Shown here: positions 1 to 10,414 of the stretch, one piece after another
Layout: every line of letters starts with the position of its first letter
Position numbering within the stretch: the stretch's first letter is position 1
NCBI GenBank assembly: GCA_030674155.1
Contig: CM060335.1
Coordinates: 34,166,281-34,230,280, forward strand
Length of the DNA stretch: 64,000 nt
Source: Stramonita haemastoma
Taxonomy: Eukaryota; Mollusca; Gastropoda; Neogastropoda; Muricidae
Direction of reading: 5' to 3'
Program-made: the position numbers and the translations under genes
The notes under the pieces: model-generated
The model's input: the letters and a program-made list of their open reading frames with translations, nothing else
Told to the model about the DNA's origin: nothing
Database searches by the model: none

Positions 1-227
1 AGGTAAAGGTAAGGTAAAGGTGTCCCATAACCTGTGTGGTCGTAAGGGGAGCGAGGCGTCAGAGACCTCAGCTTCTTAGGGGCCAGCATGTTGAGGGCGG
101 CGCCCATCTCCTCTCCCTCGCTGCTTTACCTTCCCTGACCCTAAAGAGGGCAGGTACCCATTTACAGCTGGGTAAACTGGGGGGGGGGGAACTGTACCGA
201 AGCCAAGGTGCGCAAACGGTCACCCAT
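1..227 (-). mobile_element. tRNA/5S rRNA-type SINE, 5'-truncated copy
   Basis: Reverse complement of the 3' two thirds of the element at 58299-58593: shares GGGTACCTGCCCTCTTTAGG and the CTCGCTCCCC region. The tRNA/5S-like head is missing past about 227. Confidence 0.8.
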
Positions 228-331
228 TAAAAGACAATAAAGATGCAACATCAATTCCAAACTAAGACAAACAGACATAACCAAAAGAAGAGAAAGACCA
301 CAGACACAAGCCAAGGAGTCGATGCACTCAC

Positions 332-376
332 CCATCCTCTGAAGTCAGAGTATGGCTGCCTATATATGGCGAGGTA
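332..376 (-). CDS. SNAPC2: Possible SNAPC2-like exon 6
   Basis: A strong donor (TGG|GTGAGTGC) with an open frame upstream, [15 protein letters not shown], and a weak acceptor ATTTTCAAG keeping phase 0. Similarity to the family is not clear; other acceptors are possible. Confidence 0.35.
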
Positions 377-2828
377 CTTGAAAATAGTCATACAGCAAAC
401 TTCTCATTCAGTGTGCAATTTCAATCTCACAGTGATTCCCAGGTGGGATTAGTGAGTCAGAGTGCACATTCTGGGTGACCCCCCAGAGTGTTAGGCTGGG
501 GAACGCACAACAACAACAACTACAATGCACTCACCCTGCCCAGGATGCTGGAGAGATCTATCTGTTCATAGTGCACCATTTCAGAACTCATGTCCAGCCA
601 GCTCTGAAACCATACAATCAGTGTTACTCACATGCTTACTGTGCATCCACAAACAACTCCATGTCCAGACGATTTCTATCTAAAAGCAACGATGAACAGC
701 CGTAAAAGAGCCATGCCATTATTTCAATATTCAAAGCTATACATATATAATAAGCTGACTGTATGCATGATATTTATGACTTCCATGTCTGACAGAATGA
801 ATCAAATACATTATCTATTTGATGCTAACCCAACCATGAAATGAAAAAGTAAAAGCCTATTATTACCACTTCTCCACACATGTATTCTTTTTTTCCTATT
901 TTTCTTTACCTAATTATTTCTAATTAAAAAAAATTGAATCTAATTTTCAGAGTCTTAAAATCAATGGTTGCAGCCTTAGCAAATCTTTTATTAGATACAA
1001 GAACAATTTTATAATCTTCCACTCAACCTCTTAGCCCGCCGGTAGTCCAGTGTTTAGGGCAATTGGACTCGTAATTAAAAGGTGCGGTTCGATTCCCAGT
1101 CTTCGACTAATGGCGTGTGCCTTGGAAAAGGCACTTTACGGCAATTTTCTCACCCCACCCAGGTGTAAAAGGGTACCAACCTGGCGTCCTATCCAGGGGA
1201 GTCTATGACTCTCAGTCCTTAACGCCACAGAAACGGGTTAAGCACCGGCCTGATAGCCTTAGGCTCGGGACAGACTTTAACTTTAACACCTCAACCGTAC
1301 GCAACCTACTGGCACCTTGCTACTACTTCCTATCAAATAAACGTGCATGCAGAAGATGCAATAGGCACAGGACAGAATCCAGAATTCATTTTAGCCTTCA
1401 GTAGACTTTAGAAACCCAAACCCACTGTATACCAGTTAAACAAAGGTCAAGTATTTATAGTTAGTGAACTGCTTGACAGATAAGGTGCAGCATGTATGGA
1501 ATTGTCTACATACACATGGTGACATCACCTTGAAGAAATGAGGATAAAACCTCTATGCTGTTTTGGACTGAACTATATATCTATACATGATTATCTTTTA
1601 AATAAACTTTTGTTTAATATAAATTAGTGTAATGGCCCATCTTCTTTTCATTCCTTGGCTAGACCTTCCAAGGTTCACCAATAGTGATATTTTTGCATAT
1701 GTGACCGTTTTTACCCACAATGAAGGTCGCCACATTCCAAATTCGGGGATAATATAATGGCCTGGCCTAAGAAAACGGTTGTTGATTACTTTCTCGTTGA
1801 TATGTACAATCCATACCATGCATACACACACACCACAGGCATGTAGACACACAATACTGTGTTGTTGATTATAACATGTATACATGCATGCACACACAAC
1901 AATGTGCATGTGTACACACATACATTACACACAATACATGTACACACACACACTGATGGCAAATCAAAGAACACTCACTTCAATGGGAGCCCAGGTCAAA
2001 TGAGCATCCTCCTTTGGTTTATCTGAAAAATATCAACATAGGTCAACAATTAACATTTTGCCATGCTTTTGTGCATTTCCTCACAGGGCAAAACACACAT
2101 TTCAGTATCCTTATGAAACAACAACTACAACAACAGTATCCTGTAGACTTGAGGCAGCATATGATAAAAGAAGAATATAATGCATAAAGTGACCTGTTAC
2201 TGACAGACTCAAACAAAAAATCTGAGTACTCACTTTTATTGAATTCTCCACCTCTCAGAGTGTGAATATATTCTTGAATCTGGCAACAAAAACACACAAA
2301 AAATTACAATAAAATTTGAAAACATAAAAATACCTAAACAGCCTAAAAATATTACAGACTATAAAATGAAAAAAAAAAAAGGAGTCATAAACTTCGTATT
2401 CTGTTAACAGAGTACAACAATGAAAAAAAAAAAAAGCGAACTGCTAAAACACAACAGTATTAAGTACATAAACAAACAAGCCACCTGCAAAAAAAAACAA
2501 CCCACAACAAATCCCACATAACACCAAAGAAAAAGTAGAACAGATATACAGATATTTTGAAAATCAAGACAATTAAAAAAAAGTAGTCAAAATAAGAACT
2601 GATACCTGTTTCTTCTCTTTCTTTTCTGTACTTTTGTTATGATCACAATTTAAAATTTTTTTTTTTATTACCGCTGTTCGGGAGGGGGGGTAGTGGAGGT
2701 GGTTGGTTTTTTTTTTTTTTTTTTTTAAAAGAAAAACTGTCATAATATTACATATGTAAAGATATATATTTCAATCTAAAACAAATGTAAATCAATTGTG
2801 ATTACAAAGCCAAGCCCCAACAGCTGTT

Positions 2829-2922
<94 letters not shown>

Positions 2923-3636
2923 CAACAAAACACACTCAAGATACAATTCAACATTCGATATTTAAAACAACTTATATGAATATCCATGCATAGAGAGAGA
3001 ACTAACTAAAATACAAAATGTCCAATACCTTATCAACATTCAATAACCAAGTACATAAACCAAGCTTCTTTACTAGTTTAAGGTCCATGAAAAACACACA
3101 AACAGGCCAACTGCTTACATCTGATTTCAAACAACTTCAAACCAACCCAGGTCCATGAAAAACACACAAACAGGCTTACTGCTTACATCTGATTTCAAAC
3201 AACTTCAAGAACCAAACCAACCCAGGTCCATGAAAACACACAAACAGGCTTATTGCTTACATCTGATTTCAAAAACTTCAAGAACCAACAAACCAACCAA
3301 CCTCCTGCTTTGATCTGGTAGGAATCATCTTGCAAAGACTGTCCCAGTCCTGATGGGAAAACCTGAATCCAAGCAAACAGCACACAGCTATCTTAGTGAA
3401 CACAAATATTTTCAAGAATTACAATCTGAGCATAAAGAATAAAAAGACAAATAAGGTCATAAAATACAAGTTTCGAATTAAAACAACAACTGGTATCAAA
3501 TTCTAAAACTGTCCAAATTAAACTAAAAAAAAACAGAAGTTCGAAGAAAAACTGAATATATTATGTAAAGCTTAAGTTGAAGACCAAAGGAAAATGTAGG
3601 GAAATATTACAAGGAAATTATGATTGTGTGTGTGTG

Positions 3637-3674
<38 letters not shown>

Positions 3675-4034
3675 ATTTTATTTATTTTATTTATTCTTTT
3701 TATATTTATTCTTTGTATATCGAGGATAACAGAATAAGCAATCATATGCTTTTTTTCATCCGTCCCCGTGTGTAATGCAGTTTTGTAAATCATGTCATCT
3801 GTTCCCCCGGCACACGATGGCCTACTCTTACGAAAAGCGGAAAGGATTTAACGTAGTGCGCAAGATGTTCTGCGTGCGTTCGTACCGGGGCCTCGTTTAA
3901 AGTCTCATCCGAAGGACTTTGGGGAGAGTGGAGTCTCACTTGATGTTAACTCCAGGAAGAAAATTTCCTCGACCGGACTCGAACCCGGGTCTTCAAATTG
4001 CCAGCGCAATGTTCTGACCACTAGGCTATCCGCC

Positions 4035-4091
<57 letters not shown>

Positions 4092-4112
4092 GTACAGGTA
4101 GAAATTCTGGTT

Positions 4113-4182
<70 letters not shown>

Positions 4183-4608
4183 ACGCGCATGCATATGTGT
4201 TGAACAGTACAGGTGGAACAAAAGTACAATTACACTAAACAACATTTTACACCTAGTTACATGAACAATTCATCATCATTCACAAACAAACTTTTCCCTT
4301 ACTTACTCAACAAGAATAATGATAATAAAAAACCAACAAAACTTACTTCTGAAGGCCCTGAAGCAGCATTTTTTTCTCCCGGAGGGTCCAGATTTTGCAG
4401 GGAGCACCTTTCCCTTCTGTCACCACCTTGACATAGGCATGAGTTCTCCTTGTCCAGTTACTCCTTTGTTTGGGGACACTAACACTTCCCTGCTCCTTTG
4501 GGGGTCGCCCTGGGCGTCTTCGTTGGGCAGTCTTCAAGGCAGGTCCACGAATATCGTGAATGCTTGTCTTCTGCTCTGCTGCACTCTGTGGCTTCATCTT
4601 GAATTAAG
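332..4608 (-). CDS. SNAPC2: SNAPC2-like snRNA-activating complex subunit, 3' partial
   Basis: Subunit of the SNAP complex that binds the proximal sequence element of snRNA promoters (family knowledge). Exons: 4347-4608 (ATG at 4595-4597), 3302-3362, 2234-2279, 1979-2022, 535-603 and a doubtful 332-376. Joined, they give a basic N-terminus with an AT-hook-like core, a SANT/Myb-like helix set starting at [16 protein letters not shown], and [15 protein letters not shown]. Human SNAPC2 has WSAREKRQLVRLLQ, EIRVFLQQLKGR and APIEVWTDLAEK in the same order. Phases agree across all five firm exons. The C-terminal exons lie past the left edge. The exon with the ATG has a good acceptor, so an upstream noncoding exon exists but was not located. 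Confidence 0.7.
535..603 (-). CDS. SNAPC2: SNAPC2-like exon 5 of the coding region
   Basis: 69 bases, phase 0-0, acceptor ATGGTTTCAG, donor AGG|GTGAGT. Encodes [20 protein letters not shown] then [12 protein letters not shown] continues APIE as in human VWTDLAEKI. Confidence 0.68.
1034..1287 (+). mobile_element. tRNA-derived SINE, family 1, degenerate
   Basis: Head AGTCCAGTGTTTAGGGC, B box GGTTCGATTCCC, body with AAAAGGCACTTTACGGC and CCACCCAGGTGTAAAAGGG, tail GACTTTAACTTTAAC. Several one-base gaps relative to other copies. CTCAACC flanks both ends, a likely target duplication. Confidence 0.8.
1650..1760 (+). repeat. Solo 3' piece of the long family 2 SINE variant
   Basis: CCAAGGTTCACCAATAGTGA then CATATGTGACCG; the same segment forms the 3' part of the elements at 50317 and 62880. 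Another piece is at about 26770-26870. Confidence 0.6.
1979..2022 (-). CDS. SNAPC2: SNAPC2-like exon 4 of the coding region
   Basis: 44 bases, acceptor GATATTTTTCAG, donor GAA|GTGAGT. Encodes [14 protein letters not shown]; the APIE motif is shared with human SNAPC2 (APIEVW). Confidence 0.72.
2234..2279 (-). CDS. SNAPC2: SNAPC2-like exon 3 of the coding region
   Basis: 46 bases, acceptor TTTGTTGCCAG, donor AAAA|GTGAGT. Encodes [15 protein letters not shown], comparable to human EIRVFLQQLKGRVARE. Confidence 0.72.
2831..2921. repeat. (CT)n(CA)n microsatellite
   Basis: CT run followed by about 38 CA units. Confidence 0.97.
3078..3301. repeat. About 73-bp tandem repeat, three units, abutting SNAPC2-like donor
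   Basis: Unit: AGGTCCATGAAAAACACACA, AACAGGCTTACTGCTTACAT, CTGATTTCAAACAACTTCAA, GAACCAAACCAACCC. The last unit ends in the donor of the exon at 3302-3362. Confidence 0.88.
3302..3362 (-). CDS. SNAPC2: SNAPC2-like exon 2 of the coding region
   Basis: 61 bases, acceptor TTGGATTCAG, donor GAG|GTTGGT. Completes the Lys codon from the previous exon and encodes [20 protein letters not shown], fitting the middle and third helix of a SANT fold (DWxxL...IPTRS). Confidence 0.72.
3627..3672. repeat. (GT)n microsatellite
   Basis: GT run, one interruption. Confidence 0.95.
3717..4036 (-). mobile_element. tRNA-derived SINE, family 2
   Basis: On the minus strand: head GGATAGCCTAGTGGTC, B box CCCGGGTTCGAGTCC, then GGATGAGACTTTAAACGAGG, ACTTTTCGTAAGAGTAGGCC region and 3' end near CGATATACAAAG. 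A GT microsatellite lies immediately 5' of the head. Confidence 0.85.
4037..4182. repeat. Two (GT)n microsatellites
   Basis: GT runs at 4037-4089 and 4115-4182 around a short unique spacer, next to the SINE head at 4036. Confidence 0.97.
4347..4608 (-). CDS. SNAPC2: SNAPC2-like exon with start codon
   Basis: Acceptor TTCTACAG, 11 noncoding bases, ATG at 4597-4595, 83 codons plus two bases, donor AA|GTAAGT. Basic, with RRRPGRPPK (residues 26-34, AT-hook-like) and [15 protein letters not shown] at the end, the first SANT-like helix. Confidence 0.75.
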
Positions 4609-4719
4609 CTGTAGAAGGAAAGAAAAAAATGTTAAAAATGAAATCACAGTTATACTGTGACCAGAGCAGTACCATCTTTTTTTCTCTCCTGTCTTTTAAT
4701 TCCTTATTCCCCCTGTGGA

Positions 4720-5245
4720 GATGCTGGCGGTTTGTCAGTATAGAATTTATAAACTTTATAGCATTCCCATCTTCTGAAAATTCTGTGCTTGGAATTTCCT
4801 CTTTTATATATATAATCCAATATCCCTCTGGTGGGGGTTTGTCAGTATAGTATTTTTATAAACTTTATAGCATTCTGTCGTCTGAAAATTCTGTGCTAGG
4901 AATTCCCTTTTTTTCTATCTGGGGATCCGTCTCTGTTAACTTCTGCCTTGTTTTCCTTCAGGCTCTTGTCAATTCTCCTTCTTCAAGCTCTTGTCAATTC
5001 TCCTTCTTCAAGCTCTTGTCAATTCTCAAGCTCTTGTTAATTCTACGTCTTCAAGCTCTTGTTAATTCTCCGTCTTCAAGCTCTTGTCAATTCTCCTGCC
5101 TTTTACCTAGAAAGCCGTTGAAGATTACAATCCCCCCCCCCCCCCCCCCCTCCCTAGAAGATGAATGTGCTGGGTCTGACTTGTCAGGCACTTAAAGGCA
5201 GTGCATCGCAATGTTTGCTCATATGACAGGGAACAATTTTTTTTG
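4720..5245 (-). repeat. Dispersed repeat of unknown type, rearranged copy
   Basis: Two partial units (GTCAGTATAGAATTTATAAA and GTCAGTATAGTATTTTTATA) lead to TCTGACTTGTCAGGCACTTA. Internal 24-base tandem repeats and a poly-C run interrupt it. Confidence 0.6.
4965..5100. repeat. 24-bp tandem repeat, about six units
   Basis: CAAGCTCTTGTCAATTCTCC and TTCTT repeated, followed by a poly-C run near 5130-5150. Confidence 0.88.
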
Positions 5246-5471
5246 TTTTAACAGAATCTTGCCTGGGATATATTCTTGGTGCTGTGGGTCCTTTTATAGA
5301 TCTTAAAGATACGTAGTGCAGATAACCTTAATTCAATATCATATCATGTGAAAGACCAGATTTGGAAGAAATTGCTTCTGGAGATCCTTGGCATCTCCTA
5401 CAGAGACTACATAAACAAAGCTGTGCATTTATAACAGAATCCAGCAATTAATTGGTCCCTACTAAATAACC

Positions 5472-5770
5472 AGCCGCCGCTGTGGCCTAGTGGTTAGGGC
5501 GTTGTACTCGTAATCTAAAGGTTGCGGGTTCGATCCCAGCTATTCCGCTATGGCGTTGTGCCCTTGGAAAAGGCACTTTACGGCTATTTTCTCACCCCAC
5601 CCAGGTGTAAAAGGGGTACCAACCTTGTGTTGGGGGTTAACCCTGCGATAGACTGGCGTCCTATCCAGAGGGGAGTCTATGACTCTCAGTCGCTTAACGC
5701 CACAGAAACCGGGATAAGCACCGGCCTGATGAGCCTTATGGCTCGGGACAGACTTTAACTTAACTTAACT
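5472..5770 (+). mobile_element. tRNA-derived SINE, family 1
   Basis: Head GCCGCCGCTGTGGCCTAGTG (A-box-like), B box GGGTTCGATCCC, conserved GGAAAAGGCACTTTACGGCT body, tail of TTAACTTAA repeats. Flanked by TAAATAACC direct repeats at 5463-5471 and 5771-5779. Confidence 0.9.
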
Positions 5771-5783
5771 TAAATAACCTCCT

Positions 5784-6084
5784 AAGCCGCCGCTGTAGCC
5801 TAGTGGTTAGGGCGTTGGACTCATAATCTAAAGGTTGCGGGTTCGATCCCAGCTTTCGGCTATGGCGTTGTGCCCTTGGAAAAGGCACTTTACGGCTATT
5901 TTCTCACCCCACCCAGGTGTAAGAGGGGTACCAACCTTGTGTTGGGGGTTAACCCTGCGATAGACTGGCGTCCTATCCAGGGGGGAGTCTATGACTCTCA
6001 GTCGCTTAATGCCACAGAAACCGGGATAAGCACCGGCCTGATAAGCCTTAGGCTTGGGACAGACTTAAACTTTAACTAAAAAAA
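5784..6084 (+). mobile_element. tRNA-derived SINE, family 1, second copy
   Basis: Same architecture as the copy at 5472, ending with an A-run. Flanked by AACCTCCT at 5776-5783 and 6085-6092, so it landed within a few bases of the earlier insertion. Confidence 0.9.
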
Positions 6085-6119
6085 AACCTCCTGTCAGTCT
6101 TAAAGAAGTATAAACTTAA

Positions 6120-6305
6120 AATATGGTATGGGCATGTCACAAGATCAAAAGGACTTGCAAAAACAATACTAGTGCAAGGCACTGTCCAAGGAGGAAGAAA
6201 AAGAGACACGCCAAGGAAGAGATGAGCCGATGTTTTGACAACATCACCAATGGACCTTTTGACAGAACAGAGAGGAATGGGAGGGAACTGGTTGTCAAGA
6301 GATAA
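6120..6305 (+). mobile_element. LINE ORF2 C-terminal fragment
   Basis: Reads GHVTRSKGLAKTILVQGTVQ, GGRKRDTPRK and REEWEGTGCQE in overlapping frames, the tail of a LINE protein (family form KRGRPRKRWDDNIKEWTGL ... REEWRxLV). Confidence 0.75.
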
Positions 6306-6309
6306 TAGC

Positions 6310-7140
6310 TACCTCTCAAACTCCTCTGACAATGGGCGTAAGGTGTTATTACTTACCATTTGACATATTATTTTATGACTACTGACCCATCGGTTTATTC
6401 ATTATTATGCAACTAGCTTTTGATGTTGTTTTAAATTAGGCCTAGCATGAGAAATCTATAAAAATCCTACTACTGTAGTGCCTAAGAGACCTATAGATAC
6501 ATAATTATTACCCATTATATAGAACACCTCGTTCTGTAGCTACAATCAAGTGATCTGATCTTACAAACTTGATAGGCCTAGGGCTAAAGTGGGGTGGGCT
6601 ACCAATTAGGCTAGGCTATCAGCACTTCACCACCACCTCACCTATAGGAATAATTCCCGAGCCTATCTCGAATATAAATGCTATGCTTCGCACACCGAGT
6701 CACGTATTACTCACTGGTATTGGGTTGCTTCTCTTCCTGTTGTCAACATAAGCATGCATTTAAAAAATCCGACAATAAAATTCATGCGCCAACATAATGC
6801 CCTGAACTTAGATTTGGCAACTCTACTTTGTGCTGTAATCTAAAACATCTCACCTGCTACAAAAATACTGTAGAAGCACACTGACAGGGCATACACGGTG
6901 CAAAATAAAAGGGAAGCTATTCAATTTCAGTACCCTAAAAAGCATAGGTTCAAAATATCGATAAATTTACAAACCTGCGATGATATCACACAATCACCAG
7001 CCAAATGTTTGAAAAGTTTAGTGTAAATAAAATTTGTTGAAATCGTATAACGGCAAGTGTACTGCAAGAAATCAATCTGCCTACATTGCTAACGTTCTTA
7101 TGTGTAGAAATTAGGCCTAATGGCTCCACTTTTGCTACCG
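6310..7140. other. Intergenic/5' intron region, no gene seen
   Basis: AT-rich single-copy-looking sequence with several TAGGCCTA-like palindromes. No exon, repeat or RNA gene was recognised. Confidence 0.6.
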
Positions 7141-7146
7141 CGTACA

Positions 7147-7173
7147 CAGAATTCTGGGAAATGTGATTGTGGG
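7147..7173 (-). promoter_or_regulatory. ZNF143/Staf-like motif, candidate promoter
   Basis: On the minus strand the text CACATTTCCCAGAATTCTG resembles the vertebrate ZNF143/Staf core (TTCCCAGAATGC). It lies about 2.5 kb upstream of the SNAPC2-like coding start. Factor and use in this organism are inferred. Confidence 0.35.
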
Positions 7174-7179
7174 AGGTTA

Positions 7180-8040
7180 AATAATCTAAATACCGAAATC
7201 GAGCTTAGAAATATGATATAACCATAACACATTTATAATCTTGTTTAGTATGCTTGGTATGTGTCAAAATGCACACTTTGGTCTAAAATCGAGCACGAAA
7301 TTTTAATAGTCTGTAATACTTCCTTTGCAACTGTAATCGTTATTCTTAAGAGTGAGGTCTACAAAACTAGGTATTTCGTATGACGCTTCTTCAAAAAATT
7401 AACTTGAGTAGGCCTAAATGGGATATTTATCTCTTTAACACGACGTCGCTCTTTACAAAACCCCAACAAAAGCACACCAATTTTGATACAGTTTTCGCAA
7501 GTCTGTATTTGACTGAAACCGAAACTCCCGATGACTGCCTTATTTTGATAGGGCCTAGTCTCCCCTGTTTTGTGCACATAGGCCTAATTGTCTGCCCTTC
7601 GTGGCTCTACAGGTCTATCAAAAAGGGACTACTTAAAGGTTCCTTGTTATAGTTTTTCCCAAAAAATATTTGTATATGCTTCACATCTGATCTACACTGT
7701 GGCTGAATATTTATTTCTGTTTTTATTTTATTATTATGTTGATCTATAATCCCCGTTCTTGATCTTTTGCATTATTACTCTTGAATGTTTGTAAAATGAT
7801 TTTTCTTGTTACTTTTCATTAGTGGGGTCTGTGATTTTTTTTTTCCTGTCTACTGTTGCAGTTACTTGTATACTCTAATCTGATAATACATTAATATTTT
7901 GCTTACCACACAAGACCTATCACTCATGACAGTATTACTCTAGATATAGTCTTGTCAAACAAAACAAAAAAGTCTTGTCCATTATCATTACTGAATATAA
8001 ACTTACATCTTCACTCTTCCTCTGTACATCTGTTATTCTG
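7180..8040. other. Intergenic region, no gene seen
   Basis: AT-rich, only short chance reading frames. A GT microsatellite follows at 8045-8088. Confidence 0.6.
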
Positions 8041-8185
8041 AAAGTGTGTGTGTGTGTGGTGTGCGCGCGTGTGTGTGTGTGTGTGTGCAGGAACAAAATT
8101 AATCATTGCAACTAAGTCTAATCTACCTGGGGGCACAGTGAAGGTTAATAGGCAGATATCAGTTTCAGGAACAGTGTTTTCTTGT

Positions 8186-8463
8186 ACCTGTGAAGATCAA
8201 TGTAACCAACACAACTGAATGCGTCAGTACAGCTATACCTGTGAAGATAATGATAAATATAATCAACTCAACTGAATGCAGCAGTACAGCTGTACCTGAG
8301 AAGATAATGTATGACGTAATCAACCCAAGTGAATGTATCAGTATTGGTGTACCTGTGAAAATAATGACGATGTAATCAAGACAACTGAATGCATTGTATA
8401 GCTGTACCTGTGAAAATGATGACTGATGTAATCAAGACAACTGATTGCTTTGGTACAGGTGCA
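8186..8463. repeat. About 62-bp minisatellite, 4.5 units
   Basis: Unit: TACCTGTGAAGATAATGA, GTAATCAACACAACTGAATG, CAGCAGTACAGCTG. Diverged units; frame open on plus across three of them. Confidence 0.85.
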
Positions 8464-8611
8464 AGAGGTTGTCAGTACAAAGTGTAAGATAGGTATGGCA
8501 GAGGTAGGAAAGGCATAATGTATATGAAGACAAGATCCATGCAGGACAGATGCCTGTAGAGCTGCTGCTTTGGTTTGGAGTTTTTTTCTTCTTCGATGAA
8601 CATCCAGGCAC

Positions 8612-8885
8612 CAACAATTGTCTGTCATATGAGCAAAAATGTGTTGCCTGCCGTTACGTGCCTGAACAAGTCAGACCTAGCACATGTGACTTCAGCTGGG
8701 AGATAATTGTTATCTTTTAGGGTTTTATCTGGAAGAAAAGGCAGGAGAATGGACCAAGAAGGAAGAAAACACAAAACGAAGCAACAGTAGAAAAAGAAAA
8801 GGGAGAAACAATGAGAGAGATAGAAAAGAGGAACTTCATAGCACAGAATTTCCAGAAGATGAGGATGCTGTTTACACTGACCTGG
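8612..8885 (+). repeat. Dispersed repeat of unknown type
   Basis: Contains TTGTCTGTCATATGAGCAAA, GATAATTGTTATCTTTTAGG, GCAGGAGAATGGACCAAGAA and ATAGAAAAGAGGAACTTC. The same blocks in the same order occur at 62310-62745 and, inverted, at 31150-31725 and 4720-5245. No coding similarity seen. Confidence 0.7.
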
Positions 8886-9217
8886 TATGACCACAGTAGA
8901 GTTTTGGGTCTAAGGTTCCTTTAAGCTCATCTATTCGCATTTATACCATTATGTTCATGTGTAAATGCAGGATATGTGCATTTGCAAATAATATCAATGC
9001 ATATTAAAGTATTTTTTGAATGTGTGATATGTCCATGTGTGTCTTTCTACATGTAGCTTGTATCATTATTGCACCTCTGCCCTTTCCTTCATTTTTCTCT
9101 CTCAATGTTACAATTACACCTGTGGCTTGGAGGTAGATTTAAAAACACCAATCTTTAAAATCAAACATCATTTGCTTCACATTTAGATTGTATTGGCTTA
9201 TTTAAATTTACAGAAGA

Positions 9218-9630
9218 CTATAGAGTGGTCAGGATGAATAAGATTGTCACCCAACAAGTAAACCATAAGGTTCTGGGTTCAATGTCCCAGCCTTGCTCTT
9301 TTTTCCCAGTTTGATGAAAAAAAAAAGAAACTAAAATGTCAAAGTCTTTCGATGAGACTATAAACTGAGGTCCTGTGTGCGAATGCATGCAAACATTTGC
9401 CATGTTAAAAACATGTTCTGTCTTTCAGAAGAGTAGGCCACGTGTGCCTGTAGGAACGGATGACAATCCCCCCCCCCCCCCATTTCACACTGGTGTCATG
9501 TTTAGATACATCCCTGAAGTCCAAAGTGGGCTACCTTAGGAGGGGGGGAGGGGGGGGGGGCGTCACATACACCTAAATCTCACTATTGGTGAACCTTGGA
9601 GCTCTAGCTAGGAATTTTTTTTTTTTTTTA
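9218..9630 (+). mobile_element. tRNA-derived SINE, family 2, long variant
   Basis: Plus-strand diverged copy: TAGAGTGGTCAGGATGAATA head, GGTTCTGGGTTCAATGTCCC, GATGAGACTATAAACTGAGG, 3' ACTATTGGTGAACCTTGGAG. Interrupted by poly-C and poly-G tracts. Confidence 0.75.
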
Positions 9631-9639
9631 AACACAGAA

Positions 9640-10370
9640 CAGATGAAATAAAAAATGTAGAAAAAAACACCTGTTTTTGTGCAAAGGGGCATTGTATGCC
9701 CGAGGTGATCATTTGAACTCATTCTCTACTGACTGATTGCTTCTTCTATATGCGCTTGTAAAATGTTCCAAAAAATATGTAAGCACATAAAAATGAGAAA
9801 TTTAGAGGTTAGATGTGAGAAGAAAATATGCTAGTAGCAACTAAGTCTGACAACACTCTCTCTACATTGAATGATTTATCAATAATTTAAGGGAAAAAAA
9901 TCATAATCTGTAATTAGTGCATCCTCCTTTAGTAAAGGCATTGATTGTTCATGCAATGTTTTTGTTGTTGTTTTTTTTAAATTATTTTTTTCATTTTTGT
10001 TTGTTTGTTGTTTTTTCAATGTTTAAAATGCACAGTTGATACCGAATGCCATCATCACTTCTCAAGCCAGGGCCAATTGTCAAGCCAGATCTGGAAAACT
10101 TTTTAGTTTTTTTCTACTGGCTTTGAACCCCGTTGGAATGCGGCTTCTCCTGCTATCTCCTCAATAATCTCTTCCCCAATCAATCACTTGTTTCTGGTGT
10201 ACTATGCTTCTTAAAAGATGACGTAAACAAACAACACAGTCGGACAAATTGGCTTCCTTGTGACGACTGCTTGTGGGGCTAATCAGCAAGAGTTGCCGTT
10301 CCTGGGTATTAAACGTAATGACCACAGCAGGGACTGTGATAAAGTGAAACTGACAATGACAAACCTACAG
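9640..10370. other. Intergenic region, no gene seen
   Basis: No coding or repeat signal recognised; poly-T and poly-A tracts only. Confidence 0.6.
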
Positions 10371-10373
10371 TCT

Positions 10374-10414
10374 CTGTGATTGGTTGAGAGTGAGGCGCTT
10401 AGCCAATCAGAAGC
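10374..10414. promoter_or_regulatory. Inverted CCAAT-box pair
   Basis: Contains GTGATTGGTTGAG and AGCCAATCAGAAG about 20 bases apart in opposite orientation, NF-Y-like. GATGACGTAA CRE-like sites occur at about 10218 and 10640. Could be a promoter in the intergenic region; no transcript can be tied to it. Confidence 0.3.

Noticed and set aside
5480..5545. tRNA gene
   Set aside because: A and B boxes are present, but there is no cloverleaf 3' half, and the sequence runs into a SINE body repeated five times in the window.
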